A stretch of 64,000 nucleotides of DNA. Origin: Pricia antarctica. GTDB taxonomy: Bacteria; Bacteroidota; Bacteroidia; Flavobacteriales; Flavobacteriaceae. The position numbers were made by a program, and so were the translations under genes. This document shows, in pieces, positions 54,755-62,827 of the stretch (position 1 is the first letter of the stretch; each line of letters opens with the position of its first letter). The stretch lies in the NCBI RefSeq assembly GCF_900101815.1, contig NZ_FNAO01000008.1, positions 212,027 through 276,026 on the forward strand. Direction: 5' to 3'. A model generated the notes under the pieces. That model ran no database searches. It was not told the DNA's origin and saw only the letters and a list, made by a program, of their open reading frames with translations.

Positions 54755-55206
54755 TATTCCTTGTTCTTGGTATCGATTATAATGGTAACGGGACCGTCGT
54801 TCAACAGATCAACCTTCATATCGGCCCCGAAAATTCCGGTGCCTACTTTTTTGTTCAAATCCTTCTCTATTTTTCGGATAAAATTTTCGTAGAGGGGTAT
54901 TGCCACATCGGGTTTGGCTGCTTTGATATACGATGGCCGATTGCCCTTTTTGGTAGAGGCATGTAACGTAAACTGGCTTACTATAATGGCATTACCATCA
55001 ATTTCTAAAAGTGATTTGTTCATCACTCCGTCGGCATCGTTGAAAATTCGCAGGTTGACAATTTTTCGGGACAGCCATTCGATATCGGCATTGGCATCTG
55101 CATCCTCGATACCCAATAGAATTAAAAGCCCGGACTCTATTTTCGAAATAATTTTGCCATCCACCGTGACACTTGCCCGTGATACTCTTTGGATTACAGC
55201 TTTCAT
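54754..55206 (-). CDS. dtd: D-aminoacyl-tRNA deacylase Dtd
   Basis: A 150-residue proofreading enzyme that removes D-amino acids from tRNA. It has both signature motifs, SQFTLHA and the cross-subunit NDGPVTI near the C-terminus, and starts MKAVIQRVSRASVTVDG. Full length. Linked to rsgA upstream and the MazG-like gene downstream. Confidence 0.96.
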   Translation of the reverse strand: MKAVIQRVSRASVTVDGKIISKIESGLLILLGIEDADANADIEWLSRKIVNLRIFNDADGVMNKSLLEIDGNAIIVSQFTLHASTKKGNRPSYIKAAKPDVAIPLYENFIRKIEKDLNKKVGTGIFGADMKVDLLNDGPVTIIIDTKNKE

Positions 55207-55371
55207 CTGGTAAATTCGGTATTTGAAAATATCCCCGTCATTTATATCCTACAAATTATGATAAACACGTAACCTGCAAGCGTTACTTAGTATTAATTAT
55301 CGGGAATCGATTTCTCCATAAAACATCTTTTTAAGTCATCGGGCCTTAGTCATCGGTCATTCGACCAATAA

Positions 55372-56322
55372 TCACTTCTGCCCATGAATGTCGATCCTAT
55401 AATTCTCATCCTCCCCCGTTACCATTTGCACATAGCTGCGGTATCGGCTCCACGAGACCTTCTCATTTTCCAAGGCATCCTTGACGGCGCATTGCGGTTC
55501 GTTCAAATGCAGGCAATTGTTGAATTTACAACCGTCCTTAATGGCGAAGAACTCTGGAAAATAGTCCCCTATTTCTTCCTTTTCCATATCCACAACACCA
55601 AAACCTTTGATACCAGGGGTGTCGATGATACGACCTCCGAAACTGAGATCGTACATTTCGGCAAACGTCGTAGTATGCTGCCCTTGCAAATGTTGCTCTG
55701 AAATGGCGGCTGTTTTCAGGTCCAAACCGGATTCCAGAGCATTGACCAAGGTAGATTTTCCAGCTCCTGAATGCCCTGCGAACATGCTGGTATTTTCCTT
55801 CATCAACCCCCTGACTTTTTCAATATTTTTACCTGTCAGGGCCGATATTCCAATACACGTATGGCCAACCTCGCGATACAGGGCGGCCAAAAATTTAATC
55901 TCGCCCAGTTCTTCTTCATTGTATGTATCGATTTTGTTGAAGAGTAGAACTACAGGAATATCGTAAGCCTCGGCAGTCGCCAAAAAGCGATCGATGAAAA
56001 GTGTGTAAGTGGTCGGATTGTTAAGCGTCACCAATAGAAACACTTGATCGAGATTAGCGGCAATGATGTGGGTCTGTTTCGAAAGGTTGACCGATTTTCG
56101 AATAATATAGTTCTTTCGGTCTTCGATAGCTGAAATCGTACCTACCTCATCGTCGCCCAATTGCTCGATCTCGAACCGAACCACATCGCCAACGGCAATC
56201 GGATTGGTGCTTTTGATGCCCTGTATACGGAACTTGCCCTTGATTCGGCATTCGACAAACCTACCGTTTTCGGCCTTTACACTATACCAACTTCCAGTGG
56301 ATTTATAGACGGTTCCTTTCAT
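55372..56322 (-). CDS. rsgA: ribosome small subunit-dependent GTPase RsgA
   Basis: A 316-residue circularly permuted GTPase acting in 30S maturation. It has an OB-fold N-terminus, G4 FNKIDTY before G1 GHSGAGKSTLVN and G3 DTPGIKGFG, and a C-terminal zinc site with CLHLNEPQC. Order of G motifs confirms the permuted family. Confidence 0.96.
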   Translation of the reverse strand: MKGTVYKSTGSWYSVKAENGRFVECRIKGKFRIQGIKSTNPIAVGDVVRFEIEQLGDDEVGTISAIEDRKNYIIRKSVNLSKQTHIIAANLDQVFLLVTLNNPTTYTLFIDRFLATAEAYDIPVVLLFNKIDTYNEEELGEIKFLAALYREVGHTCIGISALTGKNIEKVRGLMKENTSMFAGHSGAGKSTLVNALESGLDLKTAAISEQHLQGQHTTTFAEMYDLSFGGRIIDTPGIKGFGVVDMEKEEIGDYFPEFFAIKDGCKFNNCLHLNEPQCAVKDALENEKVSWSRYRSYVQMVTGEDENYRIDIHGQK

Positions 56323-56386
56323 GCCAATATCCTATCAAACATAACTACGCTTTGTACGCCTAACGGCAGTAAAGCCATTTTTTCCA

Positions 56387-57469
56387 TTAGCCGTTGATCA
56401 CCTTCTCCTGATGATTGATCGATTCTTGGTGAATGGCCTTGAAGAGTTTCAAAATAAATTCTTCGCTCAACCCCTTGGTTTCGCCTTCCAAAATCATTGC
56501 GCCCAAAATCTCGTTCCAACGGGTGGATTGCAAGACGGCTACGTTTCTTTTCTTTTTCAAGGCTCCGATACCGTCGGAAATCTTCATACGTTTCCCCATG
56601 GTTTCGATGATCTGATTATCCAGTACATCTATCTGCGCCCGTAGGTTGCTTAATTTGGTATTGTATTCCGCCTCAGGCGAACTTTCTTTTCGAATTCGCA
56701 AGTCACGCATAATCTGTTGTAAACGATCGGGAGTCACTTGCTGGGCGGCATCGCTCCAGGCATTGTCGGGATCTTGGTGGGTTTCTATCATCAGACCATC
56801 GAAATTCAGGTCTAAAGCCGTTTGGGAAACATCGAAGATCATGTCTCGCTTTCCAGTGATATGCGACGGGTCGTTAATAATGGGCAAATCGGGGAAACGG
56901 GTCTGCAGATCAATGGCCAATTGCCATTCGGGAATGTTTCTGTATTTCGATTTCTCGTAGGTTGAAAACCCGCGATGGATAACCCCTAACTTTTTGATAT
57001 TCGCGGTGTGCAAACGTTCGACCGCCCCCAACCACAAGGAAAGATCAGGGTTTACGGGATTTTTGACCAATACCACCTTATCCGTGCCTTCTAAAGCGTC
57101 TGCAATTTCCTGAACGATAAACGGACTCACCGTTGACCGTGCCCCGATCCATAACAGATCGATATCGTGTTCCAGCGCCAGCTCAACATGGGCGCGATTG
57201 GCGACTTCGGTCGCCGTTTTCATTCCTGTTTCCTTTTTGACCTTTTGTAGCCATTTGAGACCCAATGCACCAACGCCCTCAAAATTTCCGGGGCGGGTAC
57301 GGGGTTTCCAAATACCGGCGCGGTAGTAGTTGACATCGGTGTCTTTGAGGCTATTGGCGATTCCCATTACCTGTTCTTCGGTCTCCGCACTGCAAGGCCC
57401 TGCGATTACCAGTGGATGATCTAGGTTCATATCGTCTAACCACGATCTCATTTCTTTTTTGTTTTCCAT
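56387..57469 (-). CDS. bifunctional DAHP synthase / chorismate mutase
   Basis: A 360-residue fusion protein. Residues 1-265 are a KDPS/DAHP synthase type I-beta domain (GPCSAETEEQV, KPRTRPGNFEGVG, DPSHITGKRD) making DAHP from PEP and erythrose-4-phosphate. Residues 270-355 are an AroQ-type chorismate mutase (LRAQIDVLDNQIIETMGKRM). This fusion is characteristic of Bacteroidota. It is the last gene of the aromatic operon and links entry into the pathway with prephenate formation. Confidence 0.95.
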   Translation of the reverse strand: MENKKEMRSWLDDMNLDHPLVIAGPCSAETEEQVMGIANSLKDTDVNYYRAGIWKPRTRPGNFEGVGALGLKWLQKVKKETGMKTATEVANRAHVELALEHDIDLLWIGARSTVSPFIVQEIADALEGTDKVVLVKNPVNPDLSLWLGAVERLHTANIKKLGVIHRGFSTYEKSKYRNIPEWQLAIDLQTRFPDLPIINDPSHITGKRDMIFDVSQTALDLNFDGLMIETHQDPDNAWSDAAQQVTPDRLQQIMRDLRIRKESSPEAEYNTKLSNLRAQIDVLDNQIIETMGKRMKISDGIGALKKKRNVAVLQSTRWNEILGAMILEGETKGLSEEFILKLFKAIHQESINHQEKVING

Positions 57470-57577
57470 TTTCTTTACTGTTTAATTTTCGTAATTTATT
57501 GTAAACTTTCGAAGTAGACCTACAAGGATCGCTCGTGCCTCGCTTATACTTTGAGAGTCACTTTTTAAATCTTAATT

Positions 57578-58435
57578 TCACTTATTCAAAGGTATCCCTT
57601 TCAAAATTTCCTTGATTCGGTTGGTGTCGTTCATTTCGTTGTAAATACCCTCATAATCATCATTTTCTAGCAATTGTTTGAATTCTTGGAGGTTTTGAAT
57701 GTATTCATTTAGCGTATCCAAAACATTATCCTTGTTGTGCTTAAAAATAGGCGTCCACATGGCGGGCGAGCTTTTGGCCAGGCGTACGGTGCTCTCAAAA
57801 CCACTGCCCGCCATGTCAAAAATATCGCGTTCGTTCTTCTCTTTTTCAATTACGGTCTTTCCCAACATAAAAGAACTGATGTGTGACAAATGCGACACAT
57901 AGGCAATATGCTTGTCATGCGCTTCTGGATTCATATAACAAATGCGCATACCCATCTCGTGAAAGAGATCCAAAGCTTTTTCCTGCAGTTTAAAGGCTGT
58001 TTTTTCTACTTCGCAGATGATATTCGTCTTTCCGGCGTATAAATTTTCGATGGCTGCGGATGGTCCGGAAAATTCCGTTCCGGCAATAGGATGTGCGGAC
58101 AAATAGTTTCTTCTTTTAGGATGATCCGCTACCGTTTTACAGACCAGACCTTTGGTAGAGCCACCATCGAAGACCACACAATCGTCGTTCACGGCATCCA
58201 ATATTTTGGGAAGCTCCACGACCATGGCATCCACGGGAACCATTACGATTACCATATCGGCGATATCGAGTTCGTCATAGCTCGATTTAACATCGATAAT
58301 GCCCAAAGTCAAAGCCTCCTCCTCATGCGCCGGATTGGCATCTATCCCATAAATCTTAGCTTCCGGACGTAAGCGTTTGATATCCTTTGCGAAAGAACCC
58401 CCGATCAAGCCGATACCGATAATGAAAATTTTCAT
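57578..58435 (-). CDS. prephenate dehydrogenase
   Basis: A 285-residue NAD(P)-dependent TyrA-type enzyme converting prephenate to 4-hydroxyphenylpyruvate. N-terminal Rossmann GIGLIGGSFAKD; the motif SAHPIAGTEFSGP contains the catalytic His; HKDNVLDTLNEYI lies in the C-terminal helical domain. No ACT domain. Third gene of the operon. Confidence 0.95.
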   Translation of the reverse strand: MKIFIIGIGLIGGSFAKDIKRLRPEAKIYGIDANPAHEEEALTLGIIDVKSSYDELDIADMVIVMVPVDAMVVELPKILDAVNDDCVVFDGGSTKGLVCKTVADHPKRRNYLSAHPIAGTEFSGPSAAIENLYAGKTNIICEVEKTAFKLQEKALDLFHEMGMRICYMNPEAHDKHIAYVSHLSHISSFMLGKTVIEKEKNERDIFDMAGSGFESTVRLAKSSPAMWTPIFKHNKDNVLDTLNEYIQNLQEFKQLLENDDYEGIYNEMNDTNRIKEILKGIPLNK

Positions 58436-58450
58436 TTTTTATAGATTTTT

Positions 58451-58477
58451 GACCCTTCGATTGCGCTCAGGGTGAAA
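58451..58477. repeat. REP-like short palindrome (copy of the 12149 element)
   Basis: GACCCTTCGATTGCGCTCAGGGTGAAAG type sequence, imperfect hairpin CCCTTCGA/TCAGGG, in the gap between the aminotransferase and prephenate dehydrogenase genes. It matches the 12149-12176 element in about 21 of 27 positions. Confidence 0.55.
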
Positions 58478-58504
58478 GGTTACCTACTTATGATTCGTTT
58501 TTGC

Positions 58505-59662
58505 TCAAAATCTCGCTATGGCCTCCCGAATCTTATCCTCGGTAACACAAAGCGAAAACCGGATATAGCCCTCGCCATTGCTTCCGAAAATCGTTCCGGG
58601 CGCAATGAAAATATGCTTTTCGTATAATACCTCATCGATGAATGCTTCTGAAGATTTACTTCCTTCGGGCAACTTGGCCCAAACGAACATTCCGACCGCT
58701 TCTTTATCGTAAGTGCATTGTAGCTTGTCGGCCAGTTCAAAAATCAAATCCCTTCTCTTTCTATAGACTGTATTCAATCCATCGAACCAAGCCTCAGCAC
58801 TATTCAAGGCGGTAATCGCCCCTTTCTGAATGCCGTAGAACATTCCTGAATCCATATTACTCTTCACTTTCAAAACGGCATCGAGGTGTTCGGCGTTGCC
58901 GAGAACCATGCCGACCCGCCATCCGGCCATGTTGAAGGTCTTGCTTAGGGAATTGAGTTCCAAGGCGACCTCCTTTGCGCCATCTACCGACAGAATACTC
59001 ATCGGCGTTTCATTCTGCACAAAACTATAGGGATTATCGTTGACCAGCAAAATGGAATTCCGCTTGGCAAAGGCCACTAAGTCTTCAAATTGTTTCGCAT
59101 CGGCCGTTGCTCCGGTCGGCATATGCGGATAGCTGACCCACATTAGCTTTACTTTGGACAAATCGTGTTGCTGTAAAATTTTCAAATCGGGAAACCATCC
59201 GTTTTCCTCGGATAAGTCATAATATTTAGGTACCGCCCCCACCAACTTCGTGACCGAGGTATACGTAGGATAGCCCGGATTCGGAATCAGTGCCTCATCC
59301 CCAGGGTTGAGAAAGGCCAAGCTAATGTGCATGATGCCTTCCTTAGAACCCATTAGCGGCAGTATTTCGTTCGTTGGATCGGCATGGACACCAAACTTAT
59401 CCCTATAGAATCCGGAAATGGCTTCCCGCAATTCGGGAAGTCCCTGATAGCTTTGATACTGGTGCGCCCCAGCATCTAATACGGCGTTCTGAATACTTTC
59501 TAAAATCGCTTTCGACGGCGCCAGATCGGGGCTTCCTATGCCCATGTTTATGATTGGCCGACCTTTGGCCATAAGGCCGCGAACTTCCCGCAACTTTTTT
59601 GAGAAGTAGTATTCCTCAACGGTCTGTAACCTATCCGCCGTTCGTATTTTAGAAGCTGTCAT
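58505..59662 (-). CDS. PLP-dependent aminotransferase class I/II
   Basis: A 385-residue fold-type I aminotransferase. The PLP lysine lies in LNSLSKTFNMAGWRVG; the substrate-binding region IINMGIGSPDLAPS is near the N-terminus. In this operon it most likely aminates phenylpyruvate and 4-hydroxyphenylpyruvate to Phe and Tyr; specificity is inferred from context. Its ATG overlaps the prephenate dehydratase stop by 4 bp. Confidence 0.92.
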   Translation of the reverse strand: MTASKIRTADRLQTVEEYYFSKKLREVRGLMAKGRPIINMGIGSPDLAPSKAILESIQNAVLDAGAHQYQSYQGLPELREAISGFYRDKFGVHADPTNEILPLMGSKEGIMHISLAFLNPGDEALIPNPGYPTYTSVTKLVGAVPKYYDLSEENGWFPDLKILQQHDLSKVKLMWVSYPHMPTGATADAKQFEDLVAFAKRNSILLVNDNPYSFVQNETPMSILSVDGAKEVALELNSLSKTFNMAGWRVGMVLGNAEHLDAVLKVKSNMDSGMFYGIQKGAITALNSAEAWFDGLNTVYRKRRDLIFELADKLQCTYDKEAVGMFVWAKLPEGSKSSEAFIDEVLYEKHIFIAPGTIFGSNGEGYIRFSLCVTEDKIREAIARF

Positions 59663-60486
59663 ATCCTTACATTTTTATATTCCCCCAAAACCTTAAAGTC
59701 TTCCGACATGATGTCCAACAAGGCTTTTGCCTTCTCAAAATGGGTATATCCCTCGAAAGTAACATCGACGAAAAAGGCATATTTCCATGGGGTCTCGATA
59801 ATCGGAAGGGACTGTATCTTGGTCAGGTTCAGATTACAATCGCTCATTACATTGAGCACGGCAGCCAAACTGCCGCGTTTATGGTCGGTCACGAAACGCA
59901 CGGAAGCCTTATTGATTTCCTTCTTGGGAATTACCTTGTTTTTTGTACTGACAATGATAAATCGGGTTGCATTGTTTTTAATCGTCTGAATCCGTTCCGC
60001 TACGATGTCCAAATCGTAAAGATCGGCCGCTACTTCGGGTGCGATTGCCGCAATATGCTTCAATTGCTGCTCTTGGATGCGCTTTGCAGTTTCAGCGGTA
60101 TCTACATCCTCGACTAATTTTATGTGAGGATAATCCCGGAAAAACTCCTTGCACTGCAATAAGGCCATAGGATGCGAACGTACCTCTTCGATATCGCCAA
60201 TCTTTCGTCCCTTCAGCACCATCAGGTTATGATTGATGTTCAAATAATGTTCTCCTATAATATGCAAATTGTTGTGGTACACCAATGCATAGTTGGGAAT
60301 AATGGAGCCAGCAATCGAGTTCTCAATGGCCATTACGCCCATATCGGCAGTTTTGTCCAACAATCGATCGACCAGGTAATCGAAAGACATGCTCTCGACC
60401 AGCTCGGTATCATCTCCAAAAAATTCTCGAACCACCTGATGATGGTTAGAACCTTTAATTCCCTGTATGGCTATTCTTCTTTTCAT
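59659..60486 (-). CDS. pheA: prephenate dehydratase with ACT domain
   Basis: A 275-residue enzyme converting prephenate to phenylpyruvate. The PDT domain (1-180) has the AIENSIAGSI motif and the NATRFIIV motif (TRF with the catalytic Thr). An ACT domain (about 195-275, GSLAAVLNVMSD) follows for allosteric control. In it the typical ESRP signature of Phe binding reads QSLP. First structural gene of the aromatic operon, behind a leader peptide/terminator. Confidence 0.95.
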   Translation of the reverse strand: MKRRIAIQGIKGSNHHQVVREFFGDDTELVESMSFDYLVDRLLDKTADMGVMAIENSIAGSIIPNYALVYHNNLHIIGEHYLNINHNLMVLKGRKIGDIEEVRSHPMALLQCKEFFRDYPHIKLVEDVDTAETAKRIQEQQLKHIAAIAPEVAADLYDLDIVAERIQTIKNNATRFIIVSTKNKVIPKKEINKASVRFVTDHKRGSLAAVLNVMSDCNLNLTKIQSLPIIETPWKYAFFVDVTFEGYTHFEKAKALLDIMSEDFKVLGEYKNVRI

Positions 60487-60584
60487 TGTTTTTTCACCGC
60501 TCCCTTCAGAAAACGGGACGTTTGTATGCTACGCTTAGCGAAAAATTAAATTTTGTTTTCGCACATGTATTTTGGATTTCGTTC

Positions 60585-60613
60585 AAAAAAAAGTCCCGCT
60601 TTCGGCGGGACTT
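60585..60613 (-). terminator. attenuator terminator in the pheA leader
   Basis: On the minus strand a 9-bp perfect stem AAGTCCCGC/GCGGGACTT with loop CGAAA is followed by eight T (60585-60592). It lies about 100 nt upstream of the pheA start and 25 nt after the leader peptide stop, so it must be crossed to express the operon. The 5' arm can instead pair with GCGGGGCU (60645-60652) in the leader peptide 3' end. Confidence 0.88.
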
Positions 60614-60637
60614 CATTTGTCTATATGTTCAAATATA

Positions 60638-60709
60638 TCACAACAGCCCCGCTTCTCTTTTAAAAAAGAAGTAAAAAAAGAAACCGTTATAGAAATATTG
60701 TTTCGACAT
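60638..60709 (-). CDS. phenylalanine/tyrosine leader peptide
   Basis: A 23-codon ORF on the minus strand, ATG at 60709 to TGA at 60638-60640. It contains seven Phe and three Tyr codons, with the core GFFFYFFFKRE. The stop is followed by the attenuator terminator. Ribosome stalling at Phe (or Tyr) codons would leave the antiterminator strand free and let transcription enter pheA; with enough charged tRNA the ribosome reaches the end and covers it, and the terminator forms. This is the design of E. coli pheL. Confidence 0.88.
   Translation of the reverse strand: MSKQYFYNGFFFYFFFKREAGLL
60645..60652 (-). promoter_or_regulatory. antiterminator strand
   Basis: GCGGGGCU in the last codons of the leader peptide can form eight base pairs (one G-U) with AGUCCCGC, the 5' arm of the terminator at 60605-60612. 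The two structures are mutually exclusive. Confidence 0.75.
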
Positions 60710-60727
60710 GGTACACTTAAACTTTGG

Positions 60728-60757
60728 CTAAAGTAATAATTTTAATTATAAATCAAA
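60728..60757 (-). promoter_or_regulatory. candidate promoter of the pheA operon
   Basis: Minus strand TACTTTAG (60728-60735; one mismatch to TAnnTTTG) with TTTG (60754-60757) 18 bp upstream. It would start transcription about 15 nt before the leader peptide ATG. Confidence 0.6.
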
Positions 60758-60814
60758 TCCTTTCGAACTATTTTTTTAATTTTTGGCGTTATTAATTGGG
60801 TAAGACAAATACCT

Positions 60815-60822
60815 TAACTTTG
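60815..60822 (+). promoter_or_regulatory. candidate -7 box for gldA
   Basis: TAACTTTG fits TAnnTTTG. It would give a leader of about 140 nt before gldA. A TTG 16 bp upstream is slightly too close to be a standard -33 element. Confidence 0.45.
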
Positions 60823-60966
60823 AACTATGGCAGCTATACTTCAACATTTTAAAATCAATCAAATCGAAAGTGCATGCACTTTTTGAACTCGAATCACTCT
60901 AGACAATTGCGAAATGAAGGTAGCGGAACTTGCCATCCAAAAAATCAAACGTCAAGTTAGATAGCT

Positions 60967-61860
60967 ATGTCCATAACCGTCAAAAACATCACCAAATCCT
61001 TCCACAATCAAAAAGTACTTGACCATATCTCCTTTGAATTAAAAAAAGGAGAGATAGTAGGTTTTTTAGGGCCGAACGGGGCGGGCAAGTCTACTATGAT
61101 GAAAATTCTGACCACCTATCACCCAGCGGATGAAGGCGAGGCCAAGGTCAATTCTTTTGACGTTGTTACCGAAAGAAAGAGCGTTCAAAAAAGTATCGGA
61201 TACCTGCCCGAACACAATCCATTGTATTTGGATATGTATGTAAAAGAATATTTGGCATTTAATGCCGAAGTGTATAAAACCGATAAAAACCGGATTGCAG
61301 AGGTCATCGAACAAACGGGACTCACCTCTGAAGACCATAAAAAAATAGGACAGCTTTCCAAAGGATATCGCCAACGCGTCGGATTGGCAGCAGCGCTGTT
61401 GCACGACCCCGAAGTCTTGATCCTCGATGAACCTACAACGGGACTCGATCCTAACCAATTGTTGGAAATCAGAAAACTAATCCGCGGAATCGGTAAAGAA
61501 AAGACCATCCTACTTTCGACTCACATCATGAAAGAAGTGGAAGCCGTTTGTGACCGGGTGCTGATTATTAACAAAGGCATTTTGGTAGCGGACAAGAAAC
61601 TTTCCGACCTGCGCAACGATGAAGAACAGATTATCGAGGTGGAATTCGATTACCGGATAGAGGAAGCTTTTTTAAACCAGCTACCCCATGTTACGCGCGT
61701 AAAAAACCTTGTTGGATTCCTTTATGAAATTACCTTTGACACTTCAAAGGATATGCGACCTGCAGTTTTCGATTTTGCCCACGACAACCAACTCAAGACC
61801 TTACAGCTCAGCCGGAAAAATAGGAATTTGGAGAGTTTGTTTACAGAGTTGACCGGGTGA
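60967..61860 (+). CDS. gldA: gliding motility ABC transporter ATPase GldA
   Basis: A 297-residue ABC ATP-binding protein. Walker A GPNGAGKST (residues about 35-43), signature LSKGYRQRVG, Walker B VLILDEP and the H-loop STHIMKEV are present. A C-terminal extension of about 70 residues fits the gliding-associated GldA group. GldA works with GldF and GldG, which are not in this window. It is needed for gliding in Flavobacterium johnsoniae, though not in all relatives. The gene diverges from the pheA operon. Confidence 0.88.
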   Translation: MSITVKNITKSFHNQKVLDHISFELKKGEIVGFLGPNGAGKSTMMKILTTYHPADEGEAKVNSFDVVTERKSVQKSIGYLPEHNPLYLDMYVKEYLAFNAEVYKTDKNRIAEVIEQTGLTSEDHKKIGQLSKGYRQRVGLAAALLHDPEVLILDEPTTGLDPNQLLEIRKLIRGIGKEKTILLSTHIMKEVEAVCDRVLIINKGILVADKKLSDLRNDEEQIIEVEFDYRIEEAFLNQLPHVTRVKNLVGFLYEITFDTSKDMRPAVFDFAHDNQLKTLQLSRKNRNLESLFTELTG

Positions 61861-62112
61861 AAAATTAGGGGAAAAGAAGTACTTTTGAAAAATACAAATA
61901 GAACTCATTTTGACTGTTTCTTTTACCTACGAATAGCAGATTTGGAGGCCCTATTTCCTCATTTTTGGAAACCGTAGCCCCGCTAACCTGCTAAAAAGTG
62001 ACTTCATCTGACCTCAAAAGCCGATATTCTCGGTTCCAGACAATGCCTCTAAATGAGTTCATACCTAAGAAACTGCTTCCCCTAAAAATTTTGTTTCCTA
62101 AAATCTACACCA

Positions 62113-62580
62113 TTAAAACTTCAACGCCAACCCTGTACCGTTTTGATTGCTAACAGGGACTAGGTGAAATGAAGTGCCATTACCAACGCTATCGTTGTAA
62201 TCTAAAATGGCCATCCGTTTCTTATCGGATGAGGCTTTAAAAAATATCATCCCTACAAGTCCGGTGCCGGCGGCGGCGATAATAGGGCCTGTCAGAGGCT
62301 TGTTCTGATCCAAATTGCTTACGAGCCAAATTGTAGAACCCAAATTGGCCAATCCGAAGCCCAGACCTCCCAATGCCAGTTTTTTCGATTTTTGCCAGTT
62401 CGCCTCGGCGACTTGGCTTTCCATCATAATCTTGTTGACTTCTTTCCAACTCAGTTTAGCCTTATCTTGATAGAACTGCTCGCCCCAAGAGCCGGGGAAG
62501 ACAGTAATTTCTTGAGCGGAAAGGTTCGTAGAGAATATGGCGATTATGCCCAGAGCCAAAATTGTTTTTAATGTTTTCAT
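62113..62580 (-). CDS. small exported membrane protein, unknown function
   Basis: A 155-residue protein: signal peptide (1-22, ending LSAQ), a periplasmic helical stretch (YQDKAKLSWKEVNKIMMESQ) and two hydrophobic, glycine-rich segments (about 68-84 and 93-112, GGLGFGLANLGSTIWLVSN) that may form a helical hairpin. The C-terminal end VSNQNGTGLALKF has the aromatic ending of outer membrane proteins. No family recognised. Confidence 0.75.
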   Translation of the reverse strand: MKTLKTILALGIIAIFSTNLSAQEITVFPGSWGEQFYQDKAKLSWKEVNKIMMESQVAEANWQKSKKLALGGLGFGLANLGSTIWLVSNLDQNKPLTGPIIAAAGTGLVGMIFFKASSDKKRMAILDYNDSVGNGTSFHLVPVSNQNGTGLALKF

Positions 62581-62827
62581 AACAATGATTTATATTTCGT
62601 TGAACGAAAGTACTAAAAACCTTAGACAACTTTGACTTTTTCGAAACGTATTTTATTTCAAATGGTTTTCGACACATCAAACCGCAGCTTTTGTAAGGAC
62701 GAACAATTTGAAGATTAATCCATCAAGTTCAACTTTAGGGTCACCGTCGCGTTTGGTCAAGTATATTTTCTGCTCTGCGGATGCAGTATGTCTCAGATTG
62801 ACCTGACCCGAGATGTCGGATTGGGAA

